From Xylaria sp. FL1777 (Eukaryota; Ascomycota; Sordariomycetes; Xylariales; Xylariaceae), in NCBI GenBank assembly GCA_022578965.1, contig MU400581.1, forward strand, positions 156,856-220,855: DNA of 64,000 nucleotides, given 5' to 3'. Below, one piece after another: positions 1 to 10,196 of the stretch. The position numbers and the translations under genes are program-made. Within the stretch, counting starts at the first letter, position 1. Each line of letters begins with the position of its first letter. The notes beneath the pieces are model-generated. The model was not told where the DNA came from, did not search any database, and worked only from the letters and a program-made list of their open reading frames with translations.

Positions 1-435
1 AGAAACATAAGCTTAGGTAAAGCCACAGAGTCGTTGGTGGCGTTACAAAACTCCGAATTACATTGAAATATACAGGGCTGTTAGAACTGTTTTCTCACCC
101 ACCAATGAGCACAGGTGTGTTTAACTGGTTTTCACTCAAATCTCATGCTTCGCCATGAAGAGCTGATTATGTAGGAATTTTCATGACATACAACGCTCAT
201 CATGTGCTCCTGTGGTCTGACATGAACGTCGATCTTCTCGAATAAGCAGTAAATGAGTCCTATTCGACTTGGCGATAAGACGCCAGTATTTTGAACATCA
301 ATTCACCATCTAACGAATATAAGAAGGGAAATATTCCCCCGATTGTCGAGGTCTCTTCCAAAGTAACAAGAACAATCTACTTCCAAATCAGACTCGACTA
401 TCTCATCATCCTCAAAGACCCAAAAGCAAACCAAA
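1..435. other. Intergenic / upstream of small secreted protein
   Basis: No convincing gene is seen. The last 80 bases are pyrimidine- and AAC-rich and probably form the leader of the downstream secreted-protein gene, whose start lies in the context CCAAAATGC. Confidence 0.5.
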
Positions 436-837
436 ATGCAGTTTCCTTGCTCCCTCGTTGCTGGCCTTGGCCTCATTGCCGGAATTCAGGCCCAACCAAC
501 CCAAGAGCGTAACATTGGTGTTGCACACCTCACATTCCACGGCGGCCCTGCTTCATACGAATTGTATGTGCCTATTGATGGAACTGTAGTCACAACCTGT
601 AAGCTGCTCTCCAATATCACACAATAACAGTGTGCTGATGGCCTGCTAACACCTCACATAGATAACGGTATCTCTGTTGATACTATCGACACTCCTAACT
701 TCGACGCCATCAACCTGTGCACCTTCAACACGCCGGGCCCGCAAACCCTAGTTGGCTCAGTCACTCCTGATGGCCTCAAGCAAATCACAGTGGGACCACC
801 CCAGCCAATCCTCAGCGTGAGCTGCCGAGCCCACTAA
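436..837 (+). CDS. Small secreted protein, function unknown
   Basis: Two exons (436-598 and 662-837) give a 112-residue protein. The intron (599-661) starts GTAAGC, carries a GCTAAC branch-like site and ends CATAG; removing it joins the frames exactly. The first 19 or so residues (MQFPCSLVAGLGLIAGIQA) form a typical signal peptide, so the mature chain of about 93 residues is probably secreted. The mature part is compact and hydrophobic, with two cysteines (in NLCTFN and near the C-terminal end in VSCRAH) that could form one disulphide. I recognise the general style of fungal small secreted proteins but not a named family. It could be a structural, antimicrobial or host-interaction protein; nothing in the sequence decides among these. 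Confidence 0.75.
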
Positions 838-1310
838 GTAGTGTCTCACGGCACTTAGATGTCCGGCATACTCGGTTGAGTCAAAAAGGTCTACCCAAGA
901 CAATTTCAGTACTTGGCCTAGGATGCGGTTTGTGGATTGGCAACCGAGGACTGGGTTCTACTCTCTTTAAATTTGCTGGGCTTCTAATCCTTTATCATAT
1001 CCTCGTATAGATGGCCAATTTCAACTATATACAAGGACTTGCTATAGACTCTTTCCTTCGTGATACCGAAGCATCTTGGTTGACTGAATGTGACGCCGAT
1101 TAGTGGCAGTGTTGTCTGAGTCCCATGCTGGACGACTAGAGACGCCAGGACATAAAATACACGAATTTAGGATATAACTCTGCTGTTTACAGGATACTGT
1201 TAGATTACAGTACGACTGTACTAACAACAACAATAATAATAACATAGCTGCTTCTTTCGTCTTTCCTCCCTCCCGTGTAAGTAACCTTGTGAGGTATACT
1301 AGGGTGAACG
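838..1310. other. Intergenic, converging 3' ends
   Basis: This stretch separates the stop of the secreted-protein gene from the stop of the bHLH gene on the other strand. It holds an AACAACAATAATAATAAC tract near 1225 but no gene I can support. Confidence 0.5.
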
Positions 1311-1937
1311 TTAGTTCATACTAAAGCTAGTGAACAGCTCTTCTATCTCATAGTCTGAGAGCATACAGCTGTCGCCGCCGAGATCGTCGTTGTTGCTATC
1401 GCCGTGACGTCCCTCCCATGCGCCCGGGCCCGGCCCGCCGCTGTCGCCCGGCCCGTGGTGGCCTGCGAAGGTTGCCTCAGAGCTGCCATTAGTGGCAGCG
1501 AGGGCCTGCGGTGATACAACGCTGCACGTGGCACACGGTGCTGCAGGTTCTTTGGTATCGTCTCCATTCTTTTCCGCTTCTTGGTTGAGCTCTTTCTGTC
1601 GCTCTTGTTCTTCCAGTCTTTCCAAGATGGCAAGCGGTTCTCTCAGCTCATTGGAAACAAACTCCCCTCGGGCCTCTGCTGCCGTGACCAATTCGCGACG
1701 TCTTCTGAGAAGCATCTTTATGTACGCGAGTGTCGTGGTCAGAGCGTGTCTCTCGGATCGTCCCCGTCCTTCCAGACCAGGTACGAGTTCACAGAGACGG
1801 TCAAAGCCAGCCCTGAGTGTCTTACGGCGTTTTTGTTCTGCTAAGATATGATTTTGCCTTTTCTTTTCTTTTGTCAAGCGCGGTTTTTTATGGACCTTAA
1901 CTTTTCTTGTTCTTGTCTTGCGGGGATTTCGAACCAT
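1311..1937 (-). CDS. Basic helix-loop-helix transcription factor
   Basis: This is a single-exon, 208-residue protein. A strongly basic N-terminus (residues 1-28) leads into a bHLH domain at about 26-84. The basic region reads HILAEQKRR, with His30, Glu34 and Arg38 in the H-E-R arrangement that contacts CANNTG E-boxes, notably CACGTG. Helix 1 (GFDRLCELVPGL), a short loop and helix 2 (LTTTLAYIKMLLRRRREL) follow, continuing into a charged coiled segment. The C-terminal 70 residues are Gly/Ser/Asp-rich and end in an acidic-hydrophobic stretch (LSDYEIEELFTSF) that looks like an activation domain. Small single-bHLH proteins of this kind resemble the Ino4/MLX-like group and act in the nucleus as dimers; the exact orthologue is not clear. 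A TATATATAAAGG-like element lies about 30 bases upstream of the ATG. Confidence 0.85.
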   Translation of the reverse strand: MVRNPRKTRTRKVKVHKKPRLTKEKKRQNHILAEQKRRKTLRAGFDRLCELVPGLEGRGRSERHALTTTLAYIKMLLRRRRELVTAAEARGEFVSNELREPLAILERLEEQERQKELNQEAEKNGDDTKEPAAPCATCSVVSPQALAATNGSSEATFAGHHGPGDSGGPGPGAWEGRHGDSNNDDLGGDSCMLSDYEIEELFTSFSMN

Positions 1938-2248
1938 TTTTTGCCATGTGCCTTTATGATGAGTATATATAAAGGCGAAAGATGAGCTATTTTATTTCTG
2001 CTCGTCCAAAAAACAAGTGTCATATGAAGAAATAAAACAAGCAATAGCAAGAAAAATTTTGGCCTGTAATATTAAACGTATATATAGCAACCAAAAAAAT
2101 CAATAGTCATTGATTTGCGATATTACACGGTTCGGTGATAATGATGGTTTCAACTTTAACTTCACCGGGACTCCGGACAGTTGAATCCATGTCTCGGCTC
2201 ATCTGATGAAGTATTACAATTTGAGGTAAGTGGCCCTATATCTTTGCC

Positions 2249-2557
2249 TCAGGAGCTTGCCAACACGTTTTTCATGATCCTCGTGCCTCTCTCTAAGATC
2301 TGGAAGCTTGTGGTCCCTCCGTTAACGCTCTCGCCATCGTCGGCTAGCACAAAGGAACCTGGCACCAGTAGATCCTCATTGTTAACCACATGTAGGGCGC
2401 TACAGCTATCAAACACGGTGCTATGGTAGAGCGGGTGAAGGGAGTATCCAAGCGTTGTATATACTCCTTGATTAGTAAGGATTTCCTGAAGCAAGGTTTG
2501 GTCGATCACTGTACACGTAACGTTTGGATTGGGCCACCGGCCATTACCCGAGCGCAT
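2249..2557 (-). CDS. Hypothetical protein, doubtful
   Basis: An open frame of 102 codons runs divergently from the kinase gene. Its composition is protein-like (for example LLVPGSFVLADDGESVNG), which is better than most random frames nearby, but I see no domain, signal peptide or convincing upstream exon. It may be the last exon or a fragment of a gene whose start is lost. I could not find a clean splice site joining it to anything upstream. Confidence 0.25.
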   Translation of the reverse strand: MRSGNGRWPNPNVTCTVIDQTLLQEILTNQGVYTTLGYSLHPLYHSTVFDSCSALHVVNNEDLLVPGSFVLADDGESVNGGTTSFQILERGTRIMKNVLASS

Positions 2558-2854
2558 TCGGCCTTCGACGCCCTCTGCTGCGCATCCATGGTCTCAGTCC
2601 CATAGCTCAATTTGGAAATTGAGCGCTGTTTTGGGAACTCAGCATAGCGGGCGTGGTGGGAACCTGGGTCGGTTTCAGTTGTGTTCTTTGTTTTCGCATG
2701 CCGAACTGAGACCAACTCCCTTCCTGGTTGAAGAACAGAACCCAACAAATCGAGAACGAAACACAATGTATCTTCCTCCGGTTGTCATTTTTCAACTAGT
2801 AGGATTTAGTTGTTTCATGAAATCCCTACGTAAGATCTATAGCGTATTGTCGCC

Positions 2855-5800
2855 ATGGCCCGCTCCTTCGAAGGAGAGTTGCGAGTGCGGAATGAAGCCT
2901 GGAGGAGATACCGAATAGAGGGAACTAATCCATTTCTCTCTCACACAGCACAAGACCGACTATACCAGAGATTTGTGGTACAAAATCCTCGTCCACTCCC
3001 GAATCCTAATACTTTGCATTTCTTTGAGAACTTCGAGTGGAAACCATCCCGTTATATATTTGGGCCAGATACCGGTGGGAACATTGATAGATCGACCGAC
3101 ATTGATGCGAATTTGAACCCACGACTGGCTGATGCTCAAGTTCAATATCGCCGACTCATTGGCTTTTTCCAACAGCCACGCTATGTTGTGCAGAAAGTCT
3201 TAGGTATGGGAGGGAATGGTATAGCTGTCCACTTTAGAGACCACGGGTCCTCCGCTACAGATGATCCTGGGAGGGATATTGTCGTAAAGGTTGCTCTCGA
3301 AGAGTGGCAATGTGATAATATTGAGGCAGAAAAACGAAGTAAGAAAATTTCTCAGTATTCTTCCTCTCATTTTATTACAATGGCCGCTCCTATACCAAAC
3401 TGTACACTATAGACTTCTCCCAGCTACTTATAGAGCGCTATTCTGGTGGACGTAACTGACATTGAGTATTGTAGTGATGAGAGTGAGATGTATCGTCAGA
3501 TAAAATTCTAGCAATTACTAACATGCTGTAAAATCTATTAGAAAGTTAAAGGATCTGCGCATTGTGTCCAGATCATTGAACCTCAAGATGTCGGAAAACC
3601 TGAGGACGAGCCAGTTGTTTTGCGCCTCGCTGAGTGCGATTCTAGTACAGATGACGACTCGAGTGGAAATGACAGTTCAACTCGTGCTGAAGTTGTAGGA
3701 AGGCATCGAATCCCGAAGAGGAAGTCCCGCAATGATCTATTTTGGAGAGAAAAAAAACAAAGAAAAATAGAACGAGAAGAAGAAATTGAAGAAGAAATAG
3801 AAACACAAGAACAATTAGGAGGGAGAAAAGATTACATAATCATGGAATACCTACAGAATGGGAGTCTTGCAAACTTAATAATCAAACTTAATGAAGAGGA
3901 ACCAGACGATATCAAACTTGCTAGGATACCGAACCGAGTGCTGTGGGGATTTTGGCTCTGTTGTAAGTGTCTAGAAAATCCAACGAGAAATCAGGCAGCC
4001 AGTGATCTCATGTAAAGACAGTGATTAGAGCCTGTATAGGGATGGAATATCCTCCGCGAAAGTTTCACCCCTTAAGAAAGAGACCAGAAATCCCTCAAGG
4101 TGCGGTGTCTTACTTTCGAGCAAGGGCGAACAGAATGATACGTGAGTGCAGAAGCCTGGGAATCCGACTTTTCAATCCACAGGAGCATGCGCGACTGCAA
4201 GCCGAGTACGAGCAACTCGAGGGTGACCTCATAGAGAATCTACCAAACCGAGGAGGAAAGGCAGCTCTGAATTGGAAATTAGAAAGGAGACAAAATATGG
4301 TACATCGCGATCTTGACCCAACAAACAGTTTGTCTCTCTACCTAAAGCTCCACTACACATGCTGACAGCGGTCAAGTTTTCGTCGATGGCTTTGAACTTG
4401 ATAACCCTGCTCTGAAACACTGGCAAGAGACGAAAAAATCAATGGCTAGTAAAGATGATGACGATGATGACGATGACGATGATGATGATGACGACACCCC
4501 AGCCAAATTTTTGCAGTACACTGGCAAACGGCCAGATCGGCTGAGCCAAGAGCATGAGCTCATACCAAGATTAAAGGTATGTTCTCATGAAACTTGAAGA
4601 CCTGGCAAGACACAATGGTTGACAGTAGGGATCTTAGTTAGGAGATTTTGGACTAGCAATGTGTGCAAAACGAGAAAAGACAAAGTACGTATCATATCCG
4701 GTATCAGTGCGTTACCTTGTTCTTCAGGCTTATTGTTAATAGTTGGTATTACTTATTCAACCGGGTAGCAAACAAACTCGGAGAACACCCCCCTGTAAGC
4801 ATTTCTGGGTTCAAATTTCCAATCTAGTAGCTAAGAAAAAGTTTTAGGAATTCTTCGGCCCCGAATGGGAAAAGGTTGACGGTGGGGGAGATGGAGATTA
4901 CCTCGCCAATTCCAGGACTTGCGGATATTATAGCAACAAAACGAACATCTGGAGTATTGGAATGGTAGGTGCTATGTCAACATCGATCAATCTCCTTGTT
5001 TTCATTCAAGTAACATATGAGGAGAGAAACTCTACCAAGAATTCAGATTCAAATGTAACAATAATATACTATGTGAACTTGTATGGTGGGGAGTGGGCGG
5101 TGTATTCTAAGGAGTACCCAGCACTTTGGCAGCGACCTCTTAGTCTTCCAGATCTCGTCGTGTAGCAAGTCGCCGTGTTAATACTAACATGCTTTAGACA
5201 ATGTGGGAGTTGATTACTAAGACGATAGGACCTACTCCACCGAATCCTCAACCTCCCTACAATGAAAGAGGCAATTACCCGCCTTACAATAGACACGGTC
5301 AGAGTAATTTTGACCAGGTTCTCAGAGACCCGGCATATGTCGACTTCAAAATTTCCTACTGTCCTCTACTACGGGATCCAGACGTGGACGAGTATGATTG
5401 GGTTGATGAAACACTGAGGGAGACAATTTTTCAATGCAGTAAGGGGACCCCAGGATAGATAATGAAATGCCATGAGCCAACTGACATAGTTTCTGCCAGT
5501 GTACCATAAACCTGATGATAGGCCTACTTTGGCTGAGCTGCTCAGACAGGCTGAGGAGACTCTCCAAGCCGATAAATTCCCGTTAGAGACTGATGCATTT
5601 ATCAGAGATTGGATACAATTTTGGTTCTTCGATGCTGGTACTAATGACCCATCACCCGGAAGCCCTCCCTCTCCTCCTCCTCCGTCGCTGGCGCCGCCAG
5701 GGGGGCCGGGGGGGCCGGGGGGGCCGGCTGCTCCTCCTCTACCTCCTCAATATATTCCTCCGCCAGGACCTCCTGCGGCACCTGCAGCTCCTAATCCGTC

Positions 5801-6706
5801 AAACACAGGCCAGGCGGCGCCCCAAGTCGCAGGGCTTCAAAACGCGATTGCTCAAGATGATCTAAATAATCCCATTCGCCAGCAACTTCGGGCCGCATTC
5901 GATGCGGACTTTCCATGGGGCTGGCTTCGAGTCCCTAACGCAGGGACTGGACTATTATGCGGCTTATATGCAATTGCACACAGTTTGGAGCACCAACTGG
6001 GGCTAAATCCCACGATCAACGGCGTCGCGCATAATCTAAACAGTCTCCCGACAGCAGATGATCTCCTTGCTATATACAGACAGCTCAGAACCGCTGGGTA
6101 CTTTGATCCGTTCTTCACTGCGGCCGAGCTCGCTTCGGCCAATAATTTTAATGTAGACGTACTGGGCGTGATCCTCAGTGAATGGGGTCGAACAGTGAAT
6201 ATTGAGTAAGTGGTTTTATTTGTTTGTTTGTTTTTTGGTGAAGAGGAGGTGAACGGGGGTTTGTTTCTCAAGGTGCCATTCAACTAGCCAAGCATGACGT
6301 TTTCCTTCTTCCCACTACCCCTTTAATTCCCTTAGAGTCTCGTAATGTGCGTAAGGGTTACTAATCCATTGGTTTTTATAGCTTGTCACTGGGGTATATC
6401 CTCAGAGGTCGAAACGGAGTTATGCACACAGCGAGCCCTTACAACAATCCTAGGTACATTTGGATTTATAACGACAATGCTCAGGATATCGCGATTAGCG
6501 GGGGTGCTACAGGCACCAACGTGTTGAACCACTATGAAGGACTAAGACGAGATGACGATCTCCCAGACTATGAGTCTGACGATAGTGGTGATAGTGGTGA
6601 TAGTGGTGATAGTGATGATGGTGATGATGGTGATGATGGTGATGATGGTGATGATGGTGATGATGGTGATGATGGTGATGATGGTGATGATGGTGATGAT
6701 AGCTAG
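2855..6706 (+). CDS. Protein kinase fused to OTU-like protease domain
   Basis: Ten exons (2855-3338, 3546-3962, 4022-4327, 4377-4576, 4638-4710, 4769-4794, 4848-4964, 5198-5438, 5500-6205, 6382-6706) sum to an intact 964-residue frame. The kinase domain (about 114-600) has a glycine loop (VLGMGGNGIAVHF), Lys145 in VVKVAL, hinge MEYL near 261, catalytic loop VHRDLDPTN (Asp397, Asn402) and DFG at 472-474, so it looks catalytically competent. Two odd inserts interrupt it: a charged Ser/Asp/Glu-rich stretch before the hinge, and a run of 14 Asp between the catalytic loop and DFG. A Pro/Gly-rich linker (about 635-700) leads to a domain with GLLCGLYAIAHSL (Cys775) and ending NHYEGL (His907), which I read as OTU-like papain fold. 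A DDG-repeat tail closes the protein. The exon 5 donor (C|GTTACC) and the two introns over 200 nt are the least certain parts. Confidence 0.72.
4447..4495 (+). repeat. GAT/GAC tract encoding poly-Asp in kinase
   Basis: A run of GAT and GAC codons gives 14 consecutive aspartates inside exon 4 of the kinase/OTU-like gene, between the catalytic loop and the DFG motif. Mixed GAT/GAC use suggests an old tract rather than a fresh microsatellite expansion. Confidence 0.85.
6577..6700 (+). repeat. (GATGATGGT)n microsatellite, in-frame DDG tail
   Basis: A tandem nine-base repeat (GATGATGGT, preceded by GATAGTGGT units) fills the end of the last exon of the kinase/OTU-like gene and encodes DSG then DDG repeats just before the stop at 6704-6706. 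The near-perfect units indicate recent slippage, so length is likely to vary between strains. Confidence 0.92.
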
Positions 6707-7455
6707 GGTGCAAGTGAAGGGGCTCTTATTAAGTATTAAATAAACTTGAAAGTTATGAAGTTGGACCGGACGTAACAATTAGAATAGTAAGAAAGAGTAG
6801 AGGTCTATTGCTAGTAACACGGCTCAGTTTAATCTAAATATCAGTTTTGTAATATATCTTTTTGTGGTGAATTCAAGCCACCAATAATAATCTCTTCGAT
6901 ACCAGGGTCTCTTCGCAATAGGATCAAAACCTCCTCAAGGGAGGATTTAGCTGTAAGGAGTTGGTGTAATTACTAGATAATACGAGTTCGCATCTACCCA
7001 GTCTCTATAATACCTATGCATTGCTTCTCAGAACGAATTAAGGCCTCCAAACCAGCTACAACAGTCTAGATAACCTTTCGGGGTGTATTATCACTTGCTG
7101 ATATCGGTTAGGTCGATCTAGGTACCTATGCGGGTTATCTCTTGCCAAGGCTTTAGGAGCCCGGAGCTTGACCTGCCTGAAGGGGATGGTGCAACGTCAC
7201 GACCATCTAAGACCAGCTCCAGTTGCCCAATCTAGATCAGTCACCATGCGAGTGGAACGGCGGAAGCAGGGTTGTGACAAGCCTTTGTTCTAGCCAATGA
7301 CCCTTGATAGGCCGGTCATACAAACGCAATATACGCTATAAAGAGTCGAGCATCGGCTACGATACTCTTTGGTCGTCACCCGCGGCAATTCGTATCCTCC
7401 CGACCTTCCCCTACATTCTCTCTCCTCTCTTACCTTTTAAGATCGAGCAGCGATC
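6707..7455. other. Intergenic with carboxypeptidase promoter
   Basis: No gene seen. The last 80 bases are strongly pyrimidine-rich (CTCTCTCCTCTCTTACC), typical of a fungal transcription start region. Confidence 0.6.
7337..7343 (+). promoter_or_regulatory. TATA box of M14 carboxypeptidase gene
   Basis: TATAAAG lies 113 bases upstream of the ATG and just before a CT-rich initiator-like tract, the usual arrangement for a regulated secreted-enzyme gene in filamentous fungi. Confidence 0.5.
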
Positions 7456-8982
7456 ATGAAACTGACACAGGCAAGCAGCGTTCTCCTCCTGGCTGGGCTT
7501 GCTAGCTCATGCTTGCTCCCCGAGGAGCGCGCGGGTGGCTCCATCCGGAAGTCACTTAACCGCCGCCAAGGTAACACTGGAAAAGCGATTGGCAAAGGAG
7601 ACCGCTTCAGTAGTGGAAGCTTGTTCCCACGCGGTATCGGCAGCGGGAACGCGACCGATATGAGCACAATTCTCAACGTCAATGAGGTATCGACTGGCCT
7701 GCAGGGATTAGTAAAAGAGTATGGAATTGAGACCTTTACCACTCCGTACAAGACCTACGAAGGTCGGACAATTACAGGGGCGAAGGTTGGTGGTTCGGGC
7801 ACTTACCATGTATACCTGAACGGTGGCATCCAGTAAGTAATCCGCGGGCTCATTCACTCCTTGTTTTGGGAATTTGAGAGTACAGGCAGTCTTCTCAGGC
7901 CAAGGTCGGGTGCTTAGGGCTTTCCATGTTGCTTAAACACTCACAAGTCACGATTCAGCTAGCAATAACTGACTCTAATTATTGCAGTGCCCGTGAGCGT
8001 GGTTCTCACGACAGTGTTCTGTACTTTATTTCAGACCTGTTGTACGCCCAGAAGCACGGGACAGGTTTAACCTACGGCAAGAAAGCATACACAAATGCCG
8101 ATGTGGTCAAAGCTCTGAGCGCAGGCATTGTCGTGACACCCTTGATCAACCCAGATGGTGTTAATTATGATCAAACGTCCAACAGCTGCTGGCGCAAGAA
8201 CCGCAATCCTAAGAGTTCAAGCAGTCGGGATCCCGATACTATTGGTATTGACCTGAATCGTAACTTCGACTTCGCTTGGGATCTGTCGAAGTGGGCTTCG
8301 AGTGTAGCTAGTGAGGTGGCTTCGTCAAGTCCTTCATCCGAAGTATTCCACGGGACCGCGGCCTTTTCGGAGCCCGAATCGCAAAGCATGAAGTATGTCT
8401 TGGATACCTACACTAAGGTCAGATGGTTTATCGATCTCCACTCGTACGCCGGCGATGTCTTGTACAGCTGGGGTAGCGACACAGACCAGAGCACCCAGCC
8501 GTACAAGAACTTCCTGAACGCGACCTACAACAGCGTTCGAGGCATTACTGGCGATTCAACGAGCTCCAAGTACGGCGAGTACATCTCTGCTGAGGATTTG
8601 AGCAACATCCAGACTTCGGGTAAACGCTTTGGCAGCGCCATGTCCACCTCCACCGGCAACACATACACAGTCATGCAATCTGCATACCTGTATCCTACAT
8701 CTGGGGCCAGTGACGACTACGCCTTCTCTCGCCACGTCGCAAACCCTGCTCTAAACAAAGTCTATTCCTACACTGTGGAATTCGGGTTTGGAAACAACCA
8801 AGCTTCGTGTCCCTTCTACCCCACAGCGGCTCAGTACACGAGCAGCTTGCAGGAGACGAATGCGGGCTTCAGTAAGTAATGACAACATGAGTAGTTTCAC
8901 CGAAATCCCCGTCGAATTCTTTACTGACAGGCCCCTCACAGTTGAATTTTTGCTCGCAGCAGTCGACATCGGGCTCGAGTAA
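7456..8982 (+). CDS. Secreted M14 zinc metallocarboxypeptidase
   Basis: Three exons (7456-7832, 7988-8871, 8942-8982) give 433 residues. A signal peptide (MKLTQASSVLLLAGLASS) is followed by a short propeptide region containing an RR pair, then the M14 catalytic domain. The first intron splits the zinc motif: joining the exons restores GGIHARERG, supplying His and Glu ligands. The third ligand is in FIDLHSYAG, and the general base Glu is in YTVEFGFG. Asn/Arg substrate contacts are seen in LNRNFD. The last 13-residue exon completes the C-terminal helix (EFLLAAVDIGLE), and its frame closes precisely. The enzyme would remove C-terminal residues from peptides outside the cell, for nutrition or host-protein degradation. 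Family assignment is firm; A-type (hydrophobic) versus B-type specificity is not settled here. Confidence 0.93.
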
Positions 8983-9638
8983 AGAGAGAGAAGAAGAAAA
9001 CCCCCTTTAATAGCAGTAGATACTACATGTCGACGATTGAGCTCTTTGTGGGCAGCATTTACGTTTAAGAAACGTAGCCAAATTTCAAATAGCGTTGTGT
9101 TTGTGCTCCGATTGACTCATCCTAGGGTGGGATGGTGACTCTGTGCGCCACATGTGTGATACAGGCATTGCAGGCTTTGCGATAGCAAAACATGAAATGC
9201 TAATGGAAATGGTAAAACAAAATACGATCGGATAAATCTTGGAGTTATTTAGAGATGTAGCATTAAAGTTTAGTGTTTCATGTCATGTGACCACGTCTAT
9301 ACTATATGTAGGTAGTAGGAAAGTACCTATACCTACCTAGGTACTGCGTAGGTACCCGTGCAGACTCCACTTCCGCCACACCTTAAACAGGAGACAGGAG
9401 CAACTGCTGACCTCTGGTGTAGGTGGTCAATTTGCAAAAACCCGGCTAGGCTGCTGCTACCAGAATCCTCTGCAATCGCCAATCTCGGGTCTTCGTGTGT
9501 CTTCAGCTCGACATCTTCAAAACCTGTCAAAGCCTAGAAATTCAGCTCAGCCAAATCCACCATAATCACTAGTGTGTCAGATACACCTATCATCGCGCTC
9601 AGAGAAGCCCGCCAGACCTCCCAGCACCATCCGTCTTT
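8983..9638. other. Intergenic with TACCTAGGTA-rich stretch
   Basis: No gene seen. Bases 9308-9354 consist largely of overlapping TAGGTA/TACCTA words, a motif that recurs in several other gene-free parts of the window. Confidence 0.5.
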
Positions 9639-10196
9639 GTGCATCTCCTAATGGCTGCACCGGTCGCCCAACGAGCATCCAACCAGCCAAAATCCACTCC
9701 AAAAGGCACTCCAGATATTGTCGAGGCGAAGGTCACACTTGCGATTGATGCGTACCGGTCGGGGCGATATTCGACGATAAAAGCCGCCGCGGAAGCCTTC
9801 GACGCCCCATACTATCGAACAAGGGGTCGGTATCAAGGCCGCCACACTCGCGAGCTTAATGGTGGACATCAGAAGGTGTTGACTGAGGCGATGGAAGCCG
9901 CGTTACACTCGGCCATGCAACGGCTAGCCGCGCAAGGCGCCCGCATTAGTGCCAATCGCGTGTGGTGTACAGCCAACGACATACTGAAACTCGCGGTGGA
10001 TGATGGGAGTCAGCCACAGCTCATAGGGCGCCAGTCAGCCCGGAATTTTCTGGCTCGGAACCAAAATCTGGTGAAGAAGCTTAAAAAGGCGCAGTCGCAG
10101 GCGCAGAAAGGACCGCCGCAGCCACGAAAGGGACGGCTGCAGTTACATAAAGAACAGCTGCAGCGGCAAAAAAGGTCATCGAGCGCTCCTCCTTAG
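9639..10196 (+). CDS. Psq/CENP-B-type HTH protein, transposase-derived
   Basis: A 185-residue frame with in-frame ATGs at residues 1 and 5. Residues about 28-75 form a Psq-type helix-turn-helix (AIDAYRSGRY, TIKAAAEAFDAPYYRTRGR). Residues about 80-145 resemble the second, CENP-B-type helix-turn-helix (AMEAALHSAMQRLA, GRQSARNFLARN). This pair is the N-terminal DNA-binding part of pogo/Fot1-type Tc1-mariner transposases. The DDE nuclease domain is absent: the protein instead ends in a Lys/Gln-rich tail made of degenerate short repeats (QKGPPQPRKG, QLHKEQLQRQ). It is therefore either a truncated transposase or a domesticated DNA-binding protein. No inverted repeats flanking it were recognised. 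Confidence 0.7.
   Translation: MHLLMAAPVAQRASNQPKSTPKGTPDIVEAKVTLAIDAYRSGRYSTIKAAAEAFDAPYYRTRGRYQGRHTRELNGGHQKVLTEAMEAALHSAMQRLAAQGARISANRVWCTANDILKLAVDDGSQPQLIGRQSARNFLARNQNLVKKLKKAQSQAQKGPPQPRKGRLQLHKEQLQRQKRSSSAPP

Noticed and set aside
2506..2766. 86-codon minus-strand frame considered as the upstream exon of the 2249-2557 ORF
   Set aside because: It overlaps that ORF in another frame and no donor/acceptor pair links them.
4962..5165. 67-codon open frame on the plus strand
   Set aside because: It lies in the 4965-5197 intron; splicing ATG|GTAGGT to TTTAG|ACAATG keeps the kinase frame, whereas reading through does not.
6507..6713. His-rich open frame on the minus strand
   Set aside because: It is only the antisense reading of the GATGATGGT repeat in the kinase/OTU-like gene.
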